A DNA stretch of 64,000 nucleotides from Echinometra lucunter (taxonomy: Eukaryota > Echinodermata > Echinoidea > Camarodonta > Echinometridae), in assembly GCA_029962745.1 (NCBI GenBank), contig CM057157.1, positions 32,283,828-32,347,827 on the forward strand, written 5' to 3'. The position numbers and the translations under genes are program-made. Below are positions 14,010 through 29,000 of the stretch, one piece after another (position 1 is the first letter of the stretch; each line of letters opens with the position of its first letter). The notes under the pieces are model-generated. The model saw only the letters and a list, made by a program, of their open reading frames with translations. It did no database searches and was not told where the DNA came from.

Positions 14010-17000
14010 GAGGATGAAATTAAAGAAAAAAAAAACAAACTAATTCTTGCACTATTCTAATCTATCTAATGGGGAGGGAAATTAGAATTGTTATCATCTA
14101 AAGAAGAATGGAGGGAAGTAGAAAATTCAGCAATACAAATTATAAGTACTTCTGACACAGTATTATTTTATAATAACAAGAGCCAATAAGCACTCAGACA
14201 ATCCTATGCTATCATCTCAATATACAGTACTTAAAAATCATTGTACCTTGTTATGGAAAAACAATTTTTATGACTATCTGCGATCATATCTACCAGATAA
14301 CTAATTATGCAGTAGAGGAATCATTATGACACAGGAACTATTCATATATTCACAAATACAGATCACACTAAAAAGGTGTTTCCATGGATATCTAAATGAG
14401 TCTTTAAGATGTTACCATAATTAATTTTTAAATACTAAAACAGTACTTGAAACTTTCCAAATCAATAAGCAATTATCATTACAAAAAGAGTCCATTGCCA
14501 ACCAACTAGGTGGCTATTGGTACAGTCTATTGGAATGAAGAAATGGATGGGATTAACACTTGCCAGTAAAGTGATAGAACTGCACAACAAACACAAACCT
14601 TATTAAAGAAAGTAGGATGAAATTCTTGACATACCTTGACTCTAAGCATATCCTGCTGTTTGTTGTTAGTCTCTGCTACACATGCTTTGTAAGTTGTTTC
14701 TGCTTCCTGAGCCTGCAAAGTACATAGACAAAACAATCAGCTACAAACTACACACACCTAATGCTTGAAGACTACTTGTTAACAATAATGCAAGCAATAT
14801 ACTCAACGAATATGCTACTCACAGCTCTCCATTGCATTTTATAATTTGCAATTGTAATGTGAAACCACTTCCTTGAAGCTGGTCTCCAAGGAGTATACAA
14901 AGTCAGCAAACTTATTGTGAAATCACTAAATATAAAATAAACCCTTTTATCTTCTATGCAGTTTCTCTGTCCTCATTTGAAAATAAGAACGCACAAAACT
15001 CATCTGACAGAGAAATATTACACTGCTGAAAGGGAGAATGTCCCTGATATGATCTTTTGTTACCTTTCCTAAAGCATCATCCTCAGCCTTCTTTCTCTTT
15101 TCTAGCTTAGCATGGTGAGCTCCTCCACTAGAATTCATCATCTCATTCTCAATCTTAGCAGTAGCATCCTTAGCTCTCTCATACTCATGATATCGATTGT
15201 AATATAGCTGACGAGACTTCTCAAGATTCGCGCGACAATCAGCCTGAAAACAAACATCATAGATAGTACAATCTTAGTAGTAGCTTTCTTAATAGCTCTC
15301 TCATACTCATGATATGGATTGTAATATAGCTGACGAGACTTCTCAAGATTCACTCAATAATCAGTCTGAAAACAAACATCATAGATAGTACACCACGTAC
15401 TCCTGCAAAGATTGTTCAATGGTCTTTATCATCCAGTAACTGAAATCTTAACTATAACTCTAAATTCAATGTCACATCTAACCCTAAACCTAACACAGCA
15501 CCCAATAACAACTCTAACCGTACAGGTTCTTTACCTTTTTACAAGATAAAACCCAAAGTCACCATGACATTAATTGGAAAAATATATGTTCTCCACTTCT
15601 ACAGTTGTAACAAATTAAGATTAAGAAAAACAGGATGATAAATAAACAGATGAATCTTTGGAGATAAGAAGAGGGTAATACTTAGAAGAAGTTGGTTTCA
15701 ATCATCGGGCAATAAATACAAATATGGTATAGAAAAAGAAAGTTCATTAAATATCAAGTTAAGAACATCATATTATTTACGAAGAATAACAACAAATCCA
15801 TGCAAATATTTGTATTAAAATGCATTTACAATTTACACTGTTTTTATGTCATGTCATGACTGAAAACATATAATCATTCATTCTTACATTATCATCTCAC
15901 TGCATCGCATCTTTGCAAAGTAGTATAAAATGTATTAACTTTTCTATTCATTTCATAGTAAGTAACACATACATTACAACTACTCATGCCAGAAGAGAGT
16001 GTTTCTCAGCATTTTATTCCTGATCACACAGAGAGTGAGAGTGAATACAAAAAATTGATGCTACTTACCATTTCTTTCTTGATATTGTTCCATTGCAGCC
16101 GTATTGATTTTCTTTTCTTGTCATGTTCTGCCCTCCTTGCATCTAATTGCTAATGGTAGAAAAGAAAGAGAAATGCCATTCAGATCATTACAATCAATAC
16201 TTAATGGAGCCTTGTTAAACCCTATCCCATCCCGGTTGTCAAATTTGCAAGAGTTTCTAAATTAAAGCGTATTTCTTGACTTTTGTGTTGGAATGTTCCA
16301 GAAGAAAAAGAAAAAAAGAAAAACAAAAAAACAAAAACCCCAAATCATTATTCTAGCTGCCCTTCCATTCATACCACAAGTAATAGTTAAATGTTCTATA
16401 TCGACTGAAGGATTTGAAATAGATCCGAGGATATAGGCAACATAATGTAAGCTATGAAACATGATTCAAATACTCTGTACCACCAGACAATCTCTGTCAT
16501 CCAAGCCTTAACAAAGTACTTTGATTTGACATGTTCTATTATAAGCTACATGTACCAGTCCATCATACAATGAATTCACTTTAAAATCAGCATGTTCAAA
16601 AATGTTTCAAAAATAATTTATAATGTACACATGCAAGCAGGCCTGAAGTTTGATTGTTCACTTTCAAAATTTCTGTCATCTGATGAATTCATCGTCCTCT
16701 GTAGGATTCAGCCATGGAAAACGAAGAAGAACTCAAAAGAATAATATTTTCTCAATAGCTCATGCACAAGCTATGATCACCTTGAAAGCTGAATGAATGG
16801 CTTTCATTCCATAAGAAAGACTAGTGTTAATAGTAACACTTTCAGACTGAGTGGCTATTCACAATTGAGACACAACACGTGCACTTCGGTTGCCATTATA
16901 ACTGCTCATGCTTTTATTACTTTGTACAATACTAGTCACTAGGCAGGCTGCCACACCAAAACTAGAACTCCAATTGCATGATAGCATTAAAGCAGGAGTC

Positions 17001-20000
17001 AAACCCTGAGCTGCCTCTTCACCTGTGAATCAGCAAACTAATTCACCAAAGAGTGGGATCATTCACAAATAATCCTGAGTTGATTTGGCTGATAAGCTTG
17101 AGCTTAATCCCACATGTTTTCATTTAAGATGAGCTCAATCTAAACACAAAATAAAAAATGAGTTCCCCTTAAAACATATCCCTGTATTTTTTCGATCAGG
17201 AACCTTTGACGAAATCTGAATACAGACTCATGTAGTAACACTTCTCAGCTACATTTCCTGGAAAATTCAGGGCAAACCCTTCAGTCATGCTTCAGTGAAT
17301 ACAACTTAAATGCAAAATAATCATTTTTTGAAGTTCACATGCCTCGTGCCATGACTTTGATGTAGTGATATCGGAACATACTTTAAGTTTTCTGGGTTTG
17401 AAGCCGGAGGAATTCATGTTTTGGAAGCGTGTTTGCAACTTTTTCAATTGATACTTATCAATTCACGGTTGAATGAACACATAATATAAACAAAATATCA
17501 CCATGTTTAAATTATCGAGTAATTATTGCCTTATTTTTGTGCAATAAGAATCTTAATGATAACATTTTAAGCATGTCTACATGACCGGTGTACATGTATC
17601 AACGATCTCACGGCATTTAATTGAAAGTTCACGCTTCAATAAGCACGGGGCACTGGAAAAGCTCTTCTTTCACCTATCGACCAAAATTCAATTGCTTAAT
17701 GTGGGTAACCATGATAAGCCTTATTGGGGAGTTCGTCTGATTTGATTTTCGTCAAAATCCTGATCTCTTACGCTTCAGGGAATAAATGAGACAAGAAAAT
17801 TATGCAAATGAGGAGAAAGTTTAGGGCGTTGTCCCTGCTCCGTGCCGCATCGGATAGTTGTTTTGGCGTTAGATCCTTTTAATTAGTGACCTCGGGGAGA
17901 TGTGTGCCAAGTTTCATGAAAAAACTCACAGTAAATTGAGCAATAATCATCAATGAAAATAGGCCAGATATAGTTAGGGAGCAGCGTTTTAACAAAAGTG
18001 AAAGTTGGCTTATTTGCATCGATGATTATTGCTCAATTCATCATCGATGAAAATAGGCCAGATACAGTTAGGGAGCAGAGTTTAACAAAAGTGAAAGTTG
18101 GCTTATTTTCTTAAAGCATGTTCCAATATCACTGCATCAAAGTGAGGTTTGTGAACTTCAAAAAATGACAATTTTGCATTTAGGTTGTGTTCACTGAAGC
18201 ATGACTGAAGGGTTTGCCCTGAATTTTCCAGGCAATGTAGCTGAGAAGTGTAGCTTCATGAGTCTGTATTCAGATTCATCAAAGGTTCCTGATCGAAAAA
18301 ATACAGGGATATGTTTTAAGGGGAACTTATTTTTTGTTTTGTGTTTAGTTAGGATCAGGCTAGTTTGCCTGGATCAGAATCAGTTGGCTATTTAGAAAAC
18401 TGAGGCTGATGAAGACACGCCTAATGAAAGATCTCACTTACGTCTACAAACTTATGACCTTGGATTTGTGTATAGGTAGCTTCACAGTTTGTTGCATATT
18501 CAATGTCCTGGAATATAAGAAGACAATAAACTGTTAATCACACAATGCTTTCTCTGAAACAGTTTCAATGGGATCACTATGAGTCATACAAGAAGATGTG
18601 TAATACACTTTCTCTCTTACAACAGAAATCTACATTAGGTGTGCAACTATATCATACATGTTTCCCTACTTTTTGAAATATATCAAATATCAAAGTTTAA
18701 CTGTAGAAAAGAATGATAAAGTGAAGTCTACTCTGATATTAAAAGTTTTTAAAAAATCAGAAAAACAATAGAAACAGACTGAGGTAATTTCAAGAAAATT
18801 AGTTAAAGAAGCTCTATACAGTGCTATCCATAAGGATCAAATCAACAAAAGTGAATTTGCATTTGATCAATCATAACTCCTAATGATAATAAGGCCCCCC
18901 TTCTAAAAAATATCCTTCTGTGAGATTTTTCACTAATACATTTTTACCCATATTTCATAGAATTTAATATCAAGCATATTTCTTCCATTTCCTTAGAAAA
19001 ATTCAACTAAACCCTTTTACATTTCTGTGAAATTTGTTCTGGATTGATTCTGGTCCATAAGACTTTTAATGTCATGACTTTTTATCCTTATTAATGATCC
19101 ATAATAGATCTTAAATCCCAAAGTACATTTTCTTCATTGATAAACTCCTCTAATGTACATTACCATGGTGGTGTTAGATACTTACATGTTCTAATGACAT
19201 CAGATAGGTAGACTGGAAAGGAAGATATGTCTACAGAGGAGAAGAACAAACAATGAAAGAAATCAAAGATATCAGCCTCTTATCAACTGCAACATCACCT
19301 TAGATTCTTCAAAATGATTGAATTGCATTAGAAAGGGAGATTTAGCAGTGAATAAAAGAATGATTATACTTCCATATAAAATGAGGCCTTTCATTCATTT
19401 CAACATTATCTAAGTTCAAACACTGTACTGCATGTATATAATTGTAGGAATTAATTTGGTATCAAGATATTTTCATAGATAGTGGGTACAATGTTTTCCC
19501 ATTGATACATGTAGTACCACTGGTAGTCATACAAGTTTAGCAGTATATTGCCAGCTTATTTTCCTGTGTTATTCAATTCACAACCCTACAACAATTCACA
19601 AATGTCACAGAAATAAAGGTTAAAGGGTCGGGTGGTCTAGTGGTTAGAGCACTGGACTCATGATCGTGAGGTTGTGAGTTCGAATCCCCACTCGGCCATT
19701 ATCTCCACTTTAATAAAAAATGGCCTGAGAGTAATTTCTGTCATCTATAAGGTCAGCCACTATGACTGATTAACTTAGATGTAAAATGTTTCCTATGGTA
19801 ATTTTATACCAGCTTGGCATTATACGGCGGAAAGCGGTGCTGCCGAGTTCCTACGGGAGTTACTCAAACAGAAACAGAAATACATGTAAGATTGCTGGGA
19901 ACCTACAGTATAAACAATCCTGACACATTAACAAAACCAACTATATTGTATATATGCATGTACCCACTACACTATGTACCAGTAACACTTATAGCATAAA

Positions 20001-23000
20001 GATTTACAAATGAGGGCTTGGATGATGGCTAAATGTACTTGCACAATGAGTTAAAATATTCTCCTACTGAAAAGACAACTGCTAATGGCTCAATAATAGA
20101 GCATTGGTCTGAGAGTAGCAAGGTTCAAATCCTAATGGATTCAATAGCATCCTTTGATTAAACCAATTTACTAAGTCCGTTGGAGAGGATTGAAAGGCAT
20201 TGGTCCCTGCTTGCATACTTACAAGCACATACAGTCTGGTACAATAACTACATGTACCAAGCACTAGCATTTCTGTTCAAACAATATTTCTGTGTTTCGA
20301 TGATTTTCTACATTAAAATAATAAAATTCCTTCATCCTTCCCTTGTTACACACTTTTCCCAATGGAGTCATTTGTACCAAACCCACAATTATTCATTCTC
20401 AACCATACATCAAACTTGACCTTTAGAATACCTGGGTATAAGGAACTACATGACAGAGGTCACATAGGGTCATTGTTGAGCAAGCTACCCCAATTATTGG
20501 GGAATGTCAACCATTTTGATAGTTTAATTAGGTAATGGTTTGGTATGCACCAGGACAATTAGTATTCACTGAGCACCAACTCTTAGGTTCCTCCAGCATT
20601 GATTTCATAGTGCCTTGATCATTTTCTCTTTCCTCTGAGTGAATGGTTTGACAAATCTTCTAAATATCTTGCAATATGTGACTAAATATTCTTTTAATAT
20701 CAACTATATTTACCTTTTTTGTGACAAGCGATAAATATTACTATCAAAATTCAGATGAGGTCAAAGGGGAATGAAAATAATAATATTTGCTGGTTTCACC
20801 AACATGCTATATTGAGTGAACAGATCATTACAATGAGGACACACATGATTATTATTAAATCATAACACATAAATAAAGTAATAGAAACATTAGAAAAAAT
20901 ATCGGAAACATTTGACAATCAATAAGCTGTCCTTTAAAGTACACAAGATTGCAATTAAAATGCAGAAAACAATTACTAGTATATGACTTGAATAATATGA
21001 ACAAACGATGTCAAAGGCTTTTTGTTTTAATTGTAAAAATTATTCTCCAAAGTAAAGAAGACTGATATTCTGGGTAATACTTGATAAGATAATGAGAATA
21101 ATTTGATCCTTATTTAACTGGCCTAATACCTTTCTGAATTTTGTATTCACAATGCAGATTCTAAATATTTGACAGCTTTATTCATTTCAACATTTCAAAA
21201 CTCAACAACGGTTTACCAAAATTAATCCTGCATTTTGATCACAACTGAGGAATTTGTATTGCCTGTGTCACTTCTGATCTCTGTTTGTCTCATAAATGTT
21301 TTATAATGAAAAACTATCTTATATCTGCTAATAGTAATCCATGTAGCAATAGCATTTATCCTGTAATTATTGAGATGATATTTTCAAGAAGTTGGAACAT
21401 GTACTTCTGATATTTACATGAATGTTTCAATTATTTTCAAAAATATTTTTTCTGATATGATTATTAATTATTCTTCACATGATGTAAGTTCATGAACCTT
21501 TGTAGTTGAAATCCAGCTTTTATTGACTTGTCTCATAAAACAATATGATACCCTTTATCTAATTACACCTAGATCATAACAAACTGCTTCAATAGTGTGT
21601 ACATAAACTCATTAATAAATCATTTAAGAAGCAGCTTATTAAAGATCAGTAATGAGCACTAATGAGAGAAATTAGTTCCACTTCAGTGTCACAAGATTAG
21701 AATCTTGTAATTAAAGTAGACTGATGTAAATATCCTAGGTACCTGTCTGATGTGATTGGTTGAGAAGCATGTGATGATTTAATAGCATTCATAGGAGTCA
21801 TTACATAGACTGATATGATTCTGTATATCTGTTTTATCATTTTCTTCTCTCCCTTCCTCATCTCCTATGTTCTTATTCACTTCTCACATTCTTTTTTACT
21901 CCTTGTAATAAGTTTTAACAGACAATGTAAAAAAGAGAATCGCCAAAAACGGGCTAGAAATCTAGAAATCAGTGGTTTTATGACAGATTTTTTTGTTTAT
22001 CGCAAGGTACGAGTGTGATGGTATTGGCAAAAAAGAAATAAATCGAAAAACAAATCCTTCGGATCTGCCAATGTGGCTCTTTCATGTACAAATAAGTTTA
22101 CTGCAAGGCCCATCTTGCAACTGCTCTTGCGCTCGCGAAATCAACGACTCGCGAAAATGTCTGCGAGCCTGTGATTCGCAAAAATATCTGTACACGAAAA
22201 TATTGGCTTATACAGTATCTTCCTTTTTTTTCTGAGGGTTGGCTTCAAACTCCTGTCAATTGGTTTTTTTCTAACATCATATGGCACTGCCTTTATATCA
22301 TTTGCTATTCTTCTTACCAACTTTCACATTGCATAAAATGTTGATCTTCAACTTCAAGCAATTATGTTTCTCTTTTCTTCATGAATAGAACTGCTTGTAT
22401 TAAAGTTCATGACTTGTTGTTACACATATCATCTTAAATAATGTATATGAATTGACACTAATAATTGATTCCATGGTGCACTACTTCACAAAATTAATCA
22501 CCTCCCATCTAAATTATTGAACTCATTACAAAGCCTTCATTAATAACTTAATTCAATTTAGATGGAAGCACCTCTGAAGGAAGAAGAATGCAGGTGGGTT
22601 TGGAGGTCAAAGCGTCATTTGATTAATGGTGATGAGGAATAGATATTATTAACTGTCTGTCTGGTAATTGGCTTCATAGTATTAATTGGAGTAAAAGCTA
22701 CAGGCAGCTATACTCATATACATGTAGCCTCTCTGAAGAACGTTGCAGACTTTCCATGCACACATAGGTTTGGGAAATTCGCACACCTACCTTCGTAATT
22801 GAATGTTGGCACATACACAATGGCGAATAATTAAAGACAAAATAACAAGTCATGCAGCAGGCAGAGATTGTAACGGCTGTCTTTGGATTATAAAATAGGG
22901 AACTGAGGGGTATATCTTTCAAAATCAGACTAATGTCATCGAAGGAAGTGGACATCACAGGAAATATGTAATCAAAGATCCTGCATAAATCTGGCTTAGA

Positions 23001-26000
23001 CTCTTTCAGACAGTTAGGTTTCCTTCCTCTGCACACTCTCATTATTTTTAAGTACATCCTTAGGAATTTCATTGTATTCAATAAAAATGTGGAATTTAAT
23101 CAGTCTGTTTTAACCCATTGAGTATAATTTAATACATATTAGTATTTTCCATAGACCCTAGTCCATGATATCTTTGAGATTTATAGTATTCAGATACATC
23201 ATGAAATATGTCATTCAAATTTTGATACTTAGTAGATACAATTAAAGTATTGGAAAACCAATTATTTTGAATAAGGGCATTGGGTTTCATTGTTATGATT
23301 TGTATCTGCAAATCAAGTATACTCATTTCTAATTTCTAGAAAACGAGTCCCGCTGATAAACCTACCCCTCAATGCTTTTTGCTCATGCGTTGAAAATGTA
23401 TTTTCAGTATATTACCCAATTAGAATTGATAAAGAATGGTAAGGTTACGACTGGATAATTGTAGACTCTTACCTCTTCTCTGAGTATAGGACGAGTTGTG
23501 GCAGCAAGTTTAGACAGGCTTCTAGCAAACTCCATCTCTGTGAACAAAATATGTAAAAGATTATTCACATAAAGAGTCTGATTTCTCCATATGGCTAACG
23601 AAAGTATTACTTTACATAAAGTATACTTCAAGAATAGTTTTGAAGCACTTCTGCTTTGAATATTAAAACAAAATGGTTCCACTCTATCAAACACTGCTTT
23701 GGTATGAATTATTTCCAATGTAAACATTATCATTATTGCAGCATATATCAAGTCTTACACAAAGTGATAGGAGTATGAATGTCAGGTCTTATTTTGTGCT
23801 TCATTCAGACTTGACTTATAAAACGTGTGGGCAGAGGTACCATGACAAGTGGACAGGATTGATGATTCACAGCTAGTATTAACTTTTCTTATTCTTTTTT
23901 ATTATCAATAAAACATATTTTAAAAAAAAATCTTATTCTTCTTTCTTGCTTTACACTCACGTTTGAACAGTTACATTTTCCCCAAAGAGCCCAAACTCAC
24001 CTAGGTGGACCCTCTTCTCTACATAGAGAATGACATCTTTGGCATATTTAGACCAGGCTTTGGCTCGTTCTAATGCTAGGTCTACTCCAGCCTCAAGGTT
24101 CATCAACCATGCATCTATCTCCTCAGAGTTTAACTGACCTGATTACACAAACAGATTAGATCAATACATTATCAAGAACAAGAGACAGAAAGAGAGGGAG
24201 ATAGGAAGAGAGGGAGATAGATGATTCAATGAGACAGAGACAGATACCCTTTTTATACTGCGCAAGACTTTAGCCTGCTTCTGAAGCGGGGTCAGTTTAG
24301 CCCGGGGTAAGTTGTTTTATACTGCCAATCTCGACCACCCATGTCGCTTGCAAGACCGGACTAGTTATCGTGGTAACATATCGCCCCCTCTCAGCTATAT
24401 TCCCGCGAGCGGGAAAATTGTTTATCAACCAAAGAGATTCTATAATGCGCGTAACACACACAGCGCGCCAGTGGCAGTGACAGCTGCCGTACGTAGTACG
24501 TTCGTGTGGGTAAACCGGAAGCAGCATACACTTTTTCCAATTCATGGGTCACTGAATTTAGTCCGAGCTAAAAGCAAGAGACGGGTCAGACGTGGACATG
24601 ATCCACCTCCGAGAGCGCACTAACTTTAGCTCGGGCTAAATATTTTTCGACCATTTATACTGGGGTAACTCCCAGTATAAATGAGGTAAGAGACAGACAG
24701 ACAGAGACAGACAGAGACAGACAGACAGACAGAGAGAGAGAGAGGGGGGGGGGGGGGGAGGGAGAGAAAGAAAAACATAAAGAAAGATAGATGCTAACAG
24801 GATTGTCATCCATAGCTTACAAAAGAACAAAAGGTAGCTTTAAATTTCAAAATCAAATTTCTAATGTCAATTTTTTAACACAGCTCTACAATTTTATGAA
24901 TGCTTCAGCATATTCTAGATCTTCATATCTGACATAAAACAAATTGTTTTCAATCCAGATTTTTTTCAAATAATTCAATTCATTTACATGTACTTTATAT
25001 CATTCATTCATTTATTCATTTGTTTGTTATTCATTTATCATTTATGCATTTATTTATTCATTTATTCCACTAATGATTTCTTATAACCTTTAGCCTTATT
25101 TCTGCAGTATTATAGGAAAGATATATCCCTTGAAGTATATATCATATGCTCATGCTGACTGTATCCAGCCATGCATCAGTCCAGCTTTGAACCTAAACAA
25201 AGATATGTCAGTATCACCTCAATTTAATTCAATTCATTTTATTTATTCACAGACACTTACGTCAGCCGATGGCTGTTTTTCAGACTTTAGGCCGTGTACA
25301 AGCATATAATCATAATGATACAAGATGAAAATACATAATAAAAAATGCTAAAATAGTAAGATCAAATGTACATAGATATAAAATGAATAAAAAAAAAAAA
25401 CAAAAAAAAAAAAAACCTATAAATCAATAAGGCCAATCAAAATGATAACAAATTAGACAATTGCAAGATTATATGGAAAAAAAAACAAAAAAACTTTGAA
25501 CCTAAGTTCACCTCTGCCCAGGCTTCAACTGGCCTGCATACTCATTATTATTTCATAGTCTTTGACACTGTTTATATATTACATCAACTGGCCTGCATAT
25601 CACTATCATTTCATACTCTTTTGACATTGTTTACATATTACATCCATAGGTTACTCTCACCAGGGTTCAACTGTCCTGCATACCATTATCATATCATACT
25701 CTCTGATATTGTTTGGGGACCAAAGTTCATAGTAAACTGGGACAAGAGCATGGTAGCATTAGAGCCTTAGAGGAAAGGAGAAATACAGTAAAATGCAAGA
25801 GGTGATGAAGCTGAAATGGCCTTCTTTTATTTGTAGGTCTACAGTCTCAGAAGATACCTTGGTCATAACAGACTACATGTTCCAAGTTTTAGAAGTGGCA
25901 AGCCTAATGGGAACACAACATACCGCTCAAACAAAACAAAAAATGTAGGTAACAAAAAAAAAAAAGTTTTCAAAAGTAACAAATCATACATTTGGAAGTA

Positions 26001-29000
26001 GGGTAAACATGTCAGCTATTTGTAGCGAACAAACTTGATACATGAACCAAAATACATGTATGTCCTGCCTGTAAATCAAAATATGAGGGTCATGTGAAAG
26101 AACACTAATACAATTCATCTATTTCTATAAGATGGCTCTTGCCTTTATGCATGTACCAGCATTATTTGATCACATGTGATTATTCTGCTGAGCATAATAC
26201 TAGTATGCAAGGTATTGTTTGTAAACAGTTTGCAGCAATTATCCAAATATACAGTATATACTACTAATCGCGACTATGCAGATACATGCAATAGAACTGT
26301 TTACAAATACCATCACAGGATATTCAATATGATCAGGGTCTACAAATCCTAACATTTCTAGATTAAACTACAAGTAAAATGTGCTCATATATACATATAC
26401 AAGACTGTCAAATACAGTACCATCTGAAATGAAAATAATTCATCATCAATAATTGTTAAAGGCCCTATATTCTCTAAATGAAAAGTTAACTGCAGCTTTG
26501 ACAAACTATTGGAGGTATCCATAGAATTAACTCATCTTTCAAGACCTGTCAAGTGTACTTAATAATAAATATCATTCCATATGACATATTAATACCTATC
26601 ACCAGCACACTGTAGACATGAGTAGCTATCAGTTCACACATCTGTAGAAAGCAAACTATTGGATGCCTTGGAAGAGCCCTTTGAAATGGACTTGGACTGG
26701 TATGCATGGAATGTGAGCTATTTCTCATCCTCTATTATCAATCATGAACTCTCTTGACATTACCAAGCTACTCTCTAGCACCAAATACAAACCTATTCAC
26801 ATGAAACCTTCACTAATCTTTGTTTCAATTTAGAAATGTAAGAAGACTGTTACAGTAGCTGTAGTTAATAATGTAAAATAGAGTGACTAAAAATCACTAG
26901 TCTGTTTCATTTCCCACATATAAATGTCTAGCAGGCTGCAATGAACTACATTTAGAATGATAAAACAACCATATCTAGCATTTGTTAAATATATAAATTG
27001 AAAAGATAGTGAGAAATGTAAATGTTTATAACACTCATTATACTATGAGAAATGTTCACTCTTCAAATATTACCATATCATGCCAACCCATATTGTTTTC
27101 ATTTAGGCATTCCTATTTTCATATTACCTTTTACTGATAAAGGTTTATTGAAAAGGATTGTATTTTCCAGTATCCAAAACAAACAAACAAAGAAAGAAAT
27201 ACCATTTTTAATATTTAGAACTTCATAAAATCTGAATAATCATCTTTTACATTTCAAAATCCTCAAACATCTGATTGGATAACCAATGGTAAATCCAAGA
27301 TCATTCAACTATGAAAAAAAAAATATCTGTGACTATAAACTTCTTACAAAATGATATAATGAGATAGCTTTATAGTGCTTTCAAAATATTAATCTGTTGA
27401 ATACAGGTAACTTGGGCTGAGTTCTATGAAAATGTGTGCTATATCAAACTCAAATGGTGCTCAACAGGCTAATATTTCATTTTTTCCCCCATCATATATC
27501 CAAAGCATACACAATGGATAAGCTTCATCATGTGAATTAGCCCGTGCCAATGCAGTTGACTTGAGGTAGATGTGCTTCTATTATTGCTCTCATCATTGCC
27601 AATCCCCTAACCTAATTTTCATTTTTCATATGCACTGATGAGAAGCACTTCCTATCACAGTGTTGCTTATTATGTTTACCTTGATAGCAGTGCTCACATC
27701 AGATAACACTGAATGAATGAATGAATACAAAGCAATTAAAAGGCCATTGTATAATCAATGATGTGAATTGTTTGTTATGCCCTGTTAGATATGAATGTCA
27801 AATTCATCTCTTTATCTTTTAGAATTGATTAAATTCAAACAGTGACAATGCCAAGGAGGCCAATATAGAATACAAGACATCTTGAACATATGACTGATAG
27901 TCAGGATAGTGTCATTAGATTCAATGCACTGACATTGGTCAATCAAAGCCATTATATTTAAAATATGAGCTTCAAATATTACTTCCTTACCAGATATTGT
28001 AAATTAAAATAATTCTCAATACAAACTAAAGCAACTAGTGAGAAGACTAGTCAATTTATGCGTGTGCATGATTTAGATGGTTAATGGAACTGCTATTTGA
28101 TTTCATTTGGATTTGATGTGTTGTGGTCTTACATCATCCCTTATTTCATCCAAACTCCTTACTTGTGAACCCTTAGAATGCCTTGTTAAAGATTTTGTGG
28201 GGTTCACACATACTACTGGTGACTGGTTATAGACAGCAAGAAATAACTCTAGCAGTACAAACATTTGTATTATGAAACAAGGCTGAATTCAAGGCAATGC
28301 AAGGGGTGTATATTAAAGGTATGATACTGAACGAAGAAAAAAAATGCAGGATGAACTATTTGGATTCAACACCATCTATATGGAAATTTGATAAGTGAGT
28401 AGTTAAGAGGTTAAAGAAGATAAACATGTAGATAACTTACTTCCTTCTCTGACATCACTTGTTGTCTCTGATTTAGTATAGGATGGTCCTATGTATTCTG
28501 GATTGCTACTCAATGATACCAGACTCTCACAGGACTGTAAGTAAACAATCATTTAAACTTTCATTCATTTTCTATTCTTTTGTTTGTTTTGCACAGTTTT
28601 TAAAAAGATTCATTCAAAAGAAGTCAATGTATCAATCACCCATTCTACTGCAAGACAGAAGGAATTCGGTTGAACTAAACATATATCAGGAGTCTTGTTT
28701 GGTACAATTTCCCCCGGGGTTCATAAAGACCATTCCCTTTGAATTCATGACAAGTAAAAGAAGGACAAAGGCACAAGGTCTGTATTATCCTTCATAAAAT
28801 ATATGTCCAAAATATTTTCCACGATCAGTTCTTATTAGCCCAATGTTACTGAACAAAATCCATAAATGAGCACACAATCACCTTATGATATATAATAAAT
28901 CCCAAATGATTTCCATAATTCATGTTTCTACATAGTACAGACAGGCATAATATAATCTCTCATCTTATCATCTTAACAAATTAACTGTAGAAAAGCACTG

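Larger units (their letters stand above)
19231..23472. other. Intron between exons 7 and 8
   Basis: 4.2 kb, AT-rich. It contains the tRNA-headed SINE at 19626, a tRNA-like relic at 20083, and a CpG-containing patch at about 22000-22222 with repeated CGCGAAAA-type motifs that look like an old inverted-repeat transposon end. No coding sequence was recognised in the rest. Confidence 0.6.

Noticed and set aside
19626..19697. A functional tRNA-Met
   Set aside because: The anticodon stem fails to pair, the acceptor relies on wobbles, and a SINE tail follows.
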